A stretch of DNA of 64,000 nucleotides from Chroococcidiopsis sp. TS-821 (lineage in GTDB: Bacteria > Cyanobacteriota > Cyanobacteriia > Cyanobacteriales > Chroococcidiopsidaceae): NCBI RefSeq assembly GCF_002939305.1, contig NZ_MVDI01000016.1:1-64000 (forward strand), in the 5' to 3' direction. Both the position numbers and the translations under genes were made by a program. Shown piece after piece: positions 28,054 to 35,323 of this stretch. Every line of letters begins with the position of its first letter. Within the stretch, counting starts at the first letter, position 1. The notes beneath the pieces are model-generated. The model worked only from the letters and a program-made list of their open reading frames with translations. It searched no databases and had not been told where the DNA came from.

Positions 28054-28548
28054 ATGATTCAAAAGAAAATTTGTATGGTAGGTGCTTTTGCTACAGGAAA
28101 AACCAGCCTTGTAGCGCGATTTGTCAAAAGTATTTACTCTGACACTTACCACACTACAGTAGGGGTCAAAATAGATAAGAAGTTAGTGAATATTCAAGAG
28201 CAAAAAGTTAGCTTGATTATTTGGGATATTCACGGAGAAGACGACTTTCAAAAAATAAGAATGACTTATCTGCGAGGCGCTTCCGGTTATTTTTTAGTCG
28301 TTGATGGAACGCGACAGGAAACATTAGATAAAGCTTTATCTTTGCAAGAAAAAGTGGAAGAAACAGTTGGCAATATTCCTTTTATTATCATAGTTAATAA
28401 AGTAGATTTAATCAATGATTGGGAAATAGAAGATGCAGTCCTAGAGCAATTGCTCCAGAAGCCATGGACAGTAGTTAGAGGAAGCGCTAAAACCGGTGAA
28501 GGTGTTGAACAAGCCTTTTTTACCCTTGCTAAAAAGATGCTAAATTAA
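28054..28548 (+). CDS. Rab/Ras-like small GTPase
   Basis: The 164-residue product is a complete, single-domain small GTPase. It has the P-loop GAFATGKTS (residues 10-18), a switch-I Thr in YHTTVG, the G3 motif WDIHGED (57-63), NKVD (115-118) and GSAK (143-146). The WDxxG form is typical of the Rab/Ras/Rho-like branch rather than of translation GTPases. At the position of the catalytic Gln of Ras there is Glu, so intrinsic hydrolysis may be slow and need a partner. No lipidation motif is seen. It abuts the next gene directly (TAA then ATG). Confidence 0.92.
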   Translation: MIQKKICMVGAFATGKTSLVARFVKSIYSDTYHTTVGVKIDKKLVNIQEQKVSLIIWDIHGEDDFQKIRMTYLRGASGYFLVVDGTRQETLDKALSLQEKVEETVGNIPFIIIVNKVDLINDWEIEDAVLEQLLQKPWTVVRGSAKTGEGVEQAFFTLAKKMLN

Positions 28549-29559
28549 ATGACATTTCCTATCCCAGTTCTCAATTATATCCAAGCATTCACTGTCGGAG
28601 AGCGCGATTTAGCGTACCTGTTAGTCAATAATCAGGGGTTAATAACACAGTGGGGAGGCAAGTTAGAAAATTATGGAATAAAAAATTTACAACAAGGAGA
28701 TTGTCTGGAAGAAAAGGTCTTTTTTTTAGAAGGAATTCTGCCAATTGACAATTCTCCTATTTTTTTACCATGTGTTAAAACTGAATGCGGGGTTGCAGCA
28801 GATATTCATATCTTTTCGAGCGATGTAGGAAACTGGATTTTATTTCTTGATGCTTCTCAAGAAGAAAGCCAGCATTGGCTGAGCCAACAAATTAATAACG
28901 AGTTGAGTTTAGTATCTCAACGGCAAATAAAATTTCTCAAGCAAAGTTTAGTGAATCGAGAAAAAAGGTCAAATCATCTCAACTTTAAATCACTAGAGTA
29001 TCAAAATAAAACTGTTTTATCTGCTAATATTCGCGATTACATTGCTTATATAGACAAATACCCTCCTGACACTATTTTTAGCACTTTCAATCTGTATCTC
29101 TTGACACTAACTAATTTAATCCTTGAGCACGGCGGACTAGTGAGCAATATATTTGGAGATACAGCGATCGCCTTGTTTGGTATTTTGCCCTCAACAAGTT
29201 CTCTATCCAAGCGTGCAATCGAGGCTGCATTGAGTATGATTAACGCAGTACAGAAACTCGGCAAAGCTCAACAAGCAAATAATTTACCAGTTTTGAGTAT
29301 TGGTATTGGTATTGCCTCAGGTTCACTAATAATAAGTACAAATAACTATCAAAAATCGCAAAAATTCAACATATTAGGCTACCCTGTCTATGTAGCTGCA
29401 ATATTAAAAGATCAAGCTTGTTCTGGAGAAATTTTAATAGATGAAAATACGTTTCACCGAATTGATCGACTTCAAAAGCATTTTTCATTAAGTTCATCAG
29501 AAATTAACGATACCACTAAACCTATTAAAGTTTATTCTTGTTTGCCGCACCATGATTGA
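28549..29559 (+). CDS. PAS-like sensor with degenerate class III cyclase domain
   Basis: The 336-residue protein has an amino-terminal PAS-like region (about 15-105) and a carboxy-terminal adenylate/guanylate cyclase homology domain (about 155-320). The second metal Asp is present in FGDTAIALFG. The first is Asn (SANIRDY, residue 160), and the segment that should hold the catalytic Asn and Arg reads ILGYPVYVAAIL. These changes predict loss of cyclase activity. A ligand-binding or scaffold role is therefore more likely. It overlaps the next gene by 8 bp. Confidence 0.82.
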   Translation: MTFPIPVLNYIQAFTVGERDLAYLLVNNQGLITQWGGKLENYGIKNLQQGDCLEEKVFFLEGILPIDNSPIFLPCVKTECGVAADIHIFSSDVGNWILFLDASQEESQHWLSQQINNELSLVSQRQIKFLKQSLVNREKRSNHLNFKSLEYQNKTVLSANIRDYIAYIDKYPPDTIFSTFNLYLLTLTNLILEHGGLVSNIFGDTAIALFGILPSTSSLSKRAIEAALSMINAVQKLGKAQQANNLPVLSIGIGIASGSLIISTNNYQKSQKFNILGYPVYVAAILKDQACSGEILIDENTFHRIDRLQKHFSLSSSEINDTTKPIKVYSCLPHHD

Positions 29560-30670
29560 TGAATCTACTATTCTCGACTTATTTGCAGCTTTAAATGTTG
29601 TTGTACTCACACGCTTAGATAACAAAGCGTTTAAATTAATAGGAAATCCTCCAGCTTGGTTCTTACAATTCTATCCTGAAGTTGTACAAACAGAAAATTT
29701 AGTTTTAGAAGACAAATTCATATTTTTAGAGAATTTTTTATTTGATGCAGAAAAACACTGGCAAGAGCAGAATAAAGGAACTCTCAAGTCAGGTTTGTGG
29801 ATAGAAACAGACGATTCTGGAAGCGAACACTACTTAGAAGCCGTAGCCGTAAACGCTTTGTCTCAAAAATTTCTACTGATTTCTTTAGGAGAACTTACTG
29901 TAAATGAAGAAAAGCAGTTATTAATACAACAAGCTAGAGAGAAAAGTTTAAATTATCAAGCTTTAATTAAAGAAACTCAAAAAAAAGAATTTCTCATTCA
30001 TTGTATTATTCATGATTTAGCTGGACCTTTAACCGGAATAAGGTATTGCTTAGATCTTATAGAGCTACAAGATATAACAGACAAAGCTAAAGAATATCTA
30101 GAACTAGGTAAAATCCAAGCTCAACGGCAAGAATTTCTAATTCAAAATATTCTAGATACTTTTGCTGCGGAAGTTGAATCAATTCAATTCGCTTCAGATT
30201 CACACTTCCCCGATGCTCTTGAGTGCACTACTAAAATGATTAGTCTTTTGTCACCGCTATTCGTTTTCGGCAAAAAGCGTTTAGAACTGGATAGTAGAAT
30301 CGATCCCCAACAAGATTGGAGAGTGATTGGTGACAAAGCTCGCTTAGAACGAGTGCTATCTAATTTAATAGAGAATGCGTGGCGACATACTCCGCCCAAT
30401 ACTGCAGTTACAGTGAATATTCAGTCACAGCCAGAATCGATTCTGTTTACTGTTGACGATCAAGGTCCTGGCGTCGCACCTGAGTTAGCAACAAGGTTAT
30501 TTCAAAAATTTACTCAAGGTAAGCAAAACACCGGAAGAAGTGGTCTTGGTTTGTACTTTTGCCGAATTACAGTAGAACGTTGGGGTGGCAAGATTGGCTA
30601 TCTTGCTCGTGTTGAAGGAGGTTCGCGATTTTGGTTTTCGTTACCTAAAGTCCTGGCAAGTAGAAAATAA
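29552..30670 (+). CDS. Histidine kinase with PAS-like input domain
   Basis: The 372-residue soluble kinase has an amino-terminal input region (1-115), a short coiled coil, and a HisKA-like box with His154 in IIHDLAGPL. The ATPase domain shows NLIENAWRHTPP, VDDQGPGV and SGLGLYFCR. The input region resembles that of the preceding gene (LEDKFIFLENFL here, LEEKVFFLEGIL there), so the two probably share a sensory module. No response regulator is adjacent, so the phosphate target lies elsewhere or is the pseudo-cyclase complex. It is the last gene of the operon. Confidence 0.9.
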   Translation: MIDESTILDLFAALNVVVLTRLDNKAFKLIGNPPAWFLQFYPEVVQTENLVLEDKFIFLENFLFDAEKHWQEQNKGTLKSGLWIETDDSGSEHYLEAVAVNALSQKFLLISLGELTVNEEKQLLIQQAREKSLNYQALIKETQKKEFLIHCIIHDLAGPLTGIRYCLDLIELQDITDKAKEYLELGKIQAQRQEFLIQNILDTFAAEVESIQFASDSHFPDALECTTKMISLLSPLFVFGKKRLELDSRIDPQQDWRVIGDKARLERVLSNLIENAWRHTPPNTAVTVNIQSQPESILFTVDDQGPGVAPELATRLFQKFTQGKQNTGRSGLGLYFCRITVERWGGKIGYLARVEGGSRFWFSLPKVLASRK

Positions 30671-30755
30671 ATTTTGATTTACTTGTGTTTTTGTAACTTA
30701 CAAATCGATTTTAGTGTTAAACGAATTAATGCCTATTTAAATGTCTTTTTAGATT

Positions 30756-30804
30756 CACGAATAGGTTGAAAAATCGATTATTTATTTGACTTCACCTATT
30801 CGTG
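30756..30804. terminator. Inverted repeat between convergent genes
   Basis: CACGAATAGGT (30756-30766) and ACCTATTCGTG (30794-30804) are perfect complements across a 27-nt loop. They lie between the kinase and Hlip genes, whose 3' ends face each other. A two-way terminator is plausible, although the loop is long. Confidence 0.45.
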
Positions 30805-30817
30805 CTTAAGCAATTAG

Positions 30818-31021
30818 TTAATAACTAATTAAGTGTAATATGTCGCGTAAAACGCTGTAGCCGGCTAAGTCCCAGAGTAGATATGCAAGAAAGCCAATCA
30901 TGGCTAAGCGTCCGTTCCAAAGTTCAGCTTGTGGATTCCAGCCGAAAAGAAAAGCATTGCGATCTTTGCCGTTATATTCTTTAGCAACTGAAGGTAGATT
31001 TGTATTGCTATTGCTATCCAT
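30818..31021 (-). CDS. High-light-inducible chlorophyll a/b-binding-like protein (Hlip)
   Basis: Hlips are single-helix thylakoid proteins that bind chlorophyll and carotenoid and protect photosystem biogenesis under stress. The 67-residue protein has the diagnostic helix AELWNGRLAMIGFLAYLLWD. A second stretch (NAFLFGWNPQ) precedes it. It stands alone, with its promoter in the 400-bp spacer to the right. Which Hli type it is could not be settled. Confidence 0.92.
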   Translation of the reverse strand: MDSNSNTNLPSVAKEYNGKDRNAFLFGWNPQAELWNGRLAMIGFLAYLLWDLAGYSVLRDILHLISY

Positions 31022-31428
31022 ATTTTGCTCCTAAAAAATTTGCTGCTGCTTTTAACTGTATCGAGCTATTTCTGTGCTGCTTTCTATCTACAGATACAAA
31101 CTTCAACCAGGTCTAAAGAGCGAGCATTGAGATATTTTTAAAAGTAGTAATTCTACCATTGGAGGGTGTAAGTCTTTAAAGATTTCAATAAAGTGTTACA
31201 TCCTACCGTAGGTTAATAAAGTTAGAGTAAAGAAAGCAACTAGACTTTATTGATTTTTATGCTTACCTGCTTTTGTTTAGAAGACAGCTTTTCAGACCTT
31301 AGGGGGATGCTTTAGCCTATCCGATTCAAAGACTCTGAGCTAGAAAGTTGAGTATTGCTGAAGATACAGAGTTTTTTCTCATGTAATCTTATAATTTACC
31401 CTGATTTAGGCTTTGACGAAGGGATATC
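31022..31428. other. Divergent spacer between Hlip and the repeat-protein gene
   Basis: About 400 bp with no gene recognised. It should carry the light-responsive promoter of the Hlip gene on the reverse strand and the promoter of the 1047-residue protein on the plus strand. Confidence 0.4.
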
Positions 31429-34400
31429 ATGTTTGAGAATACGGAAATACTACTGGAGCCACACCGAGCATTATCTTGGATAGCGCAGGTGACACCAGTT
31501 CCTGCTCCAATCACACCAGCCGAAGCAGCATTAGTTTTCTCAGGTCCGAGATTTTTTGTTGCTTTAATTTCTGGTATTATTCTTGCCTTTGCCATTCAGT
31601 TGGTGCTAACAAACCTCTCGGTTGCTGCTGGCATTTCTTTCTTGGGGCGTTCCTCAGACTCAGACTCAGCGAGTAACGATGGTTCTGGTAGTGTCGGAGG
31701 GACGATTCGCAAGATTGGTACTGCGGTAGGAATTTGGACTTTAGTCACCGTAAGTGTTGCCTTATTCATCGCTTGTCTTTTGGCAGTGCAACTAAGTTTG
31801 CTAAATCTACCTATAGATGTAGGACTAGGAGCAATTCTCGGACTTGTCATTTGGGGAGCATATTTTTTACTGCTGTTTTGGTTTAGTTCTACTACTGTAG
31901 GTTCCCTAGTTGGCTCAGTTGTCAATACCGCAACATCAGGATTGCAAGCAATTATTGGCACAGCAACAGCTGCATTTGGGGCGAAGGCGGTAAATAACCA
32001 GGTTGTTGCTACAGCTGAAGCAGCGGCGGCGGCGGTACGTCGCGAACTTGGCAGCGCGATCGACCCGATGACAATTCGGGAAAATATCGAGGATTATCTG
32101 GATTCACTTCGTCCTCCCGAATTGAACTTGTCGAATATCCGTAAGGAGTTTGAAAATCTGTTGAACGATCCGCAGCTAAAAGAAATTGCGGGTACAGACG
32201 ATCTGCGGAACATCGATCGCCAGAAATTTGTAGAGTTGGTCAGCAGTCGTACCGATCTTTCACGGCGCGATATTAATCGCATTGTCGATCAACTCGAAAG
32301 TGTGTGGCGACAAGTTGTATCGCAGCATGCTCCCCAAAAAGATCGCATGGGTGAGTTGATTGACTACCTCAAGTCGGTACAACCTGGGCAAGCCAAAACG
32401 GACGAATTAAGCGCCAAGATAGATCAGTTGATTGCAGAAGTCCGCGCGAGCAAGAGAAAGCAAGACTCAGATGCTGGAGGCGGAGGACCTTTCCAAATGT
32501 CGCTTCAACAAGGTTTGACAACCTTGATGGGACTTGTAATGGGAAGAGCGGATCTTTCCGATTTGGATGTTGAGAAAATCTTGAGTTCGCTTTCGCAAGC
32601 ACGAGATAAAGCAACAGATCAAGCTGAAAAGGTTGCCGAGCAAGTAGGAATAAAAAGTGCAGCTGTACCGTACAATACGATTCGCGCAGATGTCGAAAAC
32701 TACTTACTGAATACTTATTCTTGGCAGATTAACCGCGAAAAAGTTAATCAAGAATTTCGTGACGTTTTGTACGATCCTGCTGCCGATCCAGGAACTGTAC
32801 GGCGTCAGCTTGAGCAGATTTCGCGCAAGGATTTTGCCGATCTGTTGCAACAACGCGGTGTCTTTACACAAGCCAAAATTCAAGAGATTGCCGACCAGCT
32901 AGAAAGCATTCGGCAAGAAGTGTTGACTATCGTGCGAGCCGAAGAAGAACGCGAAGCGGTTCAAGAGTTACAGCGACGTGTTGAAAGTTATCTACTCGTA
33001 ACAAGTAAGGCAGATCTGACGCCTGAAAAGATGCAGCAAGATTTCAAGCCGTTGTTAGAGGATGAGGAAGCAGATCATGAATTACTCACCTTGCGCCTAG
33101 CGCGGTTGGAACGCGATTCTTTAAGACAAATTTTGCTACAACGTAACGACATTACACCAGAGGAAGCAGAGACGATCCTCAATTCAGTGGAAGAGGTACG
33201 CCAGCAAGTTTTGTTTGAATCGCAAAATGTTGCGGATCAAGCCAAACAACAAGCGGAAACGCTGTGGATTAATTTAGAGTCTTATCTGCGCAATACTGGT
33301 AAGGATGAACTTAATCCCGAAGGTATCAAGCGCGATTTGCAAAAACTGCTGGAAGATCCGCAAGCTGGAGCCGCCGCAGTTCGAGCGCGGCTGTCGCGTT
33401 TCGACCGCGATACATTAGTTCAGTTGTTAAATCAGCGTCAGGACTTATCGGAAGAACAGATTAACCAAATACTGCAACAAGTCGAAGGAACGTGGTACGA
33501 TATCACGCACGCGCCGCAAATCATTGCAGACAAAGCCAAAGAGCAGTACGATTCGGTAACGCAGACGATCGCGGAATATCTGCGCAATACTGGTAAGGAT
33601 GAACTTAATCCTGAAGGCATTCAGCGCGACTTTGCGCGTTTGTTTGAAAATCCGCAAGAAGGTGCGGCTGCACTCAGACGACGCCTCGCCCAGGTCGATC
33701 GCGATACGTTGGTGAAGCTGTTGAGTCAACGCCAAGACTTAAGCGAAGACCAAGTGAACCAAATTATCGATCAAATTCAAGTTTCCATCCGCAACATCAT
33801 TCGCTCACCGCGCCGCTTGGCAGCACGCACGCAAGCGAGGGTGCAAAACTTCCAACAAACCTTGGAAGATTATTTGCGCAGTACGGGCAAAGACGAATTA
33901 AATCCTGAAGCGATTAAGCGCGAATTGTACCTGTTACTCAACGATCCGCGCGCCGGAGTAGAAAGTTTAAGCGAGCGCTTGTCACACTTTGACCGTTCGA
34001 CGATTATTGCACTTCTACAAGCACGCGGTGATATGTCAGAAGAAGAAGCGGCGCGCACCGTCGATCAAGTTCTGGCGGTACGCGATCAGTTCGTCGAACA
34101 AGTACGGGCTATTCAACGCCGGATTCAAGACGTGATTGATGGCGTGTTTGGTAGAATCCGCAATTACTTAAATTCACTCGATCGTCCTGAACTCAACTAC
34201 GATAGCATCAAAAAAGATGTGCGTAAGTTATTTGACGATCCGCAAGCAGGCTTTGAAGCGATTCGCGATCGCTTAGGGTCATTTAACCGCGACACGCTTG
34301 TTGCAATTTTAAGTTCGCGTGAGGATATTTCGGAAGCCGATGCTAACCGGATTATCGACCAAATTGAAGGTGCGCGTAACAACGTGCTGCAACGTGCAGA

Positions 34401-34572
34401 ACGCATTCAACAAGAAGCGCAACGTCGGCTCGAACAAGTCAAAATGCAAGCACAACGACAAGCGGAAGAAACCCGCAAGGCAGCAGAAAGTGCAGCTTGG
34501 TGGCTATTTGCAACCGCAGTTGTTTCGGCAATTGCAGCCGCGATGGGTGGTGTCATTGCTGTTCTTATCTAG
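31429..34572 (+). CDS. Large membrane protein with seven tandem repeats
   Basis: The 1047-residue protein has three membrane helices near residues 40-67, 104-127 and 131-155. After an Ala-rich stretch come seven repeats of about 80 residues. Their DNA starts near 32070, 32680, 32970, 33260, 33555, 33850 and 34146. A repeat reads roughly YLRNTGKDELNPEGI, then LxxLLxDPQAG, RxDRDTLVxLLxxRxDLS and NxIxxQxE. The end has another hydrophobic helix (about 1022-1045). Repeats 4 and 5 share a nearly identical nucleotide block, a sign of recent exchange. Function is unknown; a stiff helical cytosolic scaffold is likely. Confidence 0.8.
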   Translation: MFENTEILLEPHRALSWIAQVTPVPAPITPAEAALVFSGPRFFVALISGIILAFAIQLVLTNLSVAAGISFLGRSSDSDSASNDGSGSVGGTIRKIGTAVGIWTLVTVSVALFIACLLAVQLSLLNLPIDVGLGAILGLVIWGAYFLLLFWFSSTTVGSLVGSVVNTATSGLQAIIGTATAAFGAKAVNNQVVATAEAAAAAVRRELGSAIDPMTIRENIEDYLDSLRPPELNLSNIRKEFENLLNDPQLKEIAGTDDLRNIDRQKFVELVSSRTDLSRRDINRIVDQLESVWRQVVSQHAPQKDRMGELIDYLKSVQPGQAKTDELSAKIDQLIAEVRASKRKQDSDAGGGGPFQMSLQQGLTTLMGLVMGRADLSDLDVEKILSSLSQARDKATDQAEKVAEQVGIKSAAVPYNTIRADVENYLLNTYSWQINREKVNQEFRDVLYDPAADPGTVRRQLEQISRKDFADLLQQRGVFTQAKIQEIADQLESIRQEVLTIVRAEEEREAVQELQRRVESYLLVTSKADLTPEKMQQDFKPLLEDEEADHELLTLRLARLERDSLRQILLQRNDITPEEAETILNSVEEVRQQVLFESQNVADQAKQQAETLWINLESYLRNTGKDELNPEGIKRDLQKLLEDPQAGAAAVRARLSRFDRDTLVQLLNQRQDLSEEQINQILQQVEGTWYDITHAPQIIADKAKEQYDSVTQTIAEYLRNTGKDELNPEGIQRDFARLFENPQEGAAALRRRLAQVDRDTLVKLLSQRQDLSEDQVNQIIDQIQVSIRNIIRSPRRLAARTQARVQNFQQTLEDYLRSTGKDELNPEAIKRELYLLLNDPRAGVESLSERLSHFDRSTIIALLQARGDMSEEEAARTVDQVLAVRDQFVEQVRAIQRRIQDVIDGVFGRIRNYLNSLDRPELNYDSIKKDVRKLFDDPQAGFEAIRDRLGSFNRDTLVAILSSREDISEADANRIIDQIEGARNNVLQRAERIQQEAQRRLEQVKMQAQRQAEETRKAAESAAWWLFATAVVSAIAAAMGGVIAVLI

Positions 34573-34601
34573 AAATTCATCAATCTTAATTAATTAACCG
34601 T

Positions 34602-34629
34602 AAAAACCTCTCAAATCGGGAGGTTTTTT
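34602..34629 (+). terminator. Rho-independent terminator
   Basis: AAAAACCTC (34602-34610), loop of 9 nt, GAGGTTTTTT (34620-34629), placed 30 bp after the repeat-protein stop. The stem plus T-run is a good intrinsic terminator. Confidence 0.8.
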
Positions 34630-34700
34630 CTATAGACACTCGCTTTTAGCGTTTGTTAGCATTGTTGGCTATCGCAGGGGCAGGGAAGTAGGTAATAATA

Positions 34701-35294
34701 ATGTCTGACACTGATGTATTGTTGTCGCATCACGATCTAGGACTTGTCTTCCTGTTGATTGCGATCGCGATTGTTGCTTGTTACACGGCATTAAGCTTTG
34801 GAGGCTTTACCGTTGCGGTTGGACAAATTCGCAAATTTCGGTTGAGTGGTGGCGCGATCGCGATGGGGATCGGCATTTGGACAAGGTACGTCATTGCCAT
34901 ACCAACTGACAACCTCCTAGTGGCAATTGATTGTGACCTACCGAAGGTTTTCCTCTTGCTGGGAGTTGCGATCGCTGTTTCTAGCATGGCTTTATTTAAG
35001 GTAGTCCGCGATATTTTTTGTGCTGGCAACTATGCACATTGCTCAATAAATGATAGACCTAGGGTGATTCTCCTCGACCTCAAACTACCAAAAGTTGATA
35101 ACTTAGAGGTTCTGCAAAAAATTAATTTTGATCCTCGCACGCGCCTGATTCCTATAGTAGTTCTGACATCTTCGCGCGAAGAACGCGACATCGTTGACAG
35201 TTATCAGCTAAGAGTCAATACCTACACCGTCAAACCTGTGGACTTCGAGCCGTTCGCAGAAGTTGGACGACAGTTAGGCTTTGGCGGCTACTGA
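34701..35294 (+). CDS. Chimeric MHYT-fragment/receiver protein
   Basis: Residues 10-100 match the MHYT sensory membrane domain (LVFLLIAIAIVACYTAL, AIAMGIGIW) but the metal-binding Met-His step is lost: IWTRYVIAI stands where IWxMHYI is expected. From about residue 103 (DIFCAGNYAH) it becomes a receiver of the Rcp1-like type, with Asp126 in ILLDLKLPKVD and Lys in VKPVD. The receiver lacks its first 55-60 residues, including the acidic pair. This looks like a deletion fusion of two genes, possibly non-functional. It ends 29 bp before a large hybrid kinase. Confidence 0.7.
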   Translation: MSDTDVLLSHHDLGLVFLLIAIAIVACYTALSFGGFTVAVGQIRKFRLSGGAIAMGIGIWTRYVIAIPTDNLLVAIDCDLPKVFLLLGVAIAVSSMALFKVVRDIFCAGNYAHCSINDRPRVILLDLKLPKVDNLEVLQKINFDPRTRLIPIVVLTSSREERDIVDSYQLRVNTYTVKPVDFEPFAEVGRQLGFGGY

Positions 35295-35323
35295 ATCAAC
35301 CTCCGGTATCTTAAAAAAAGATT

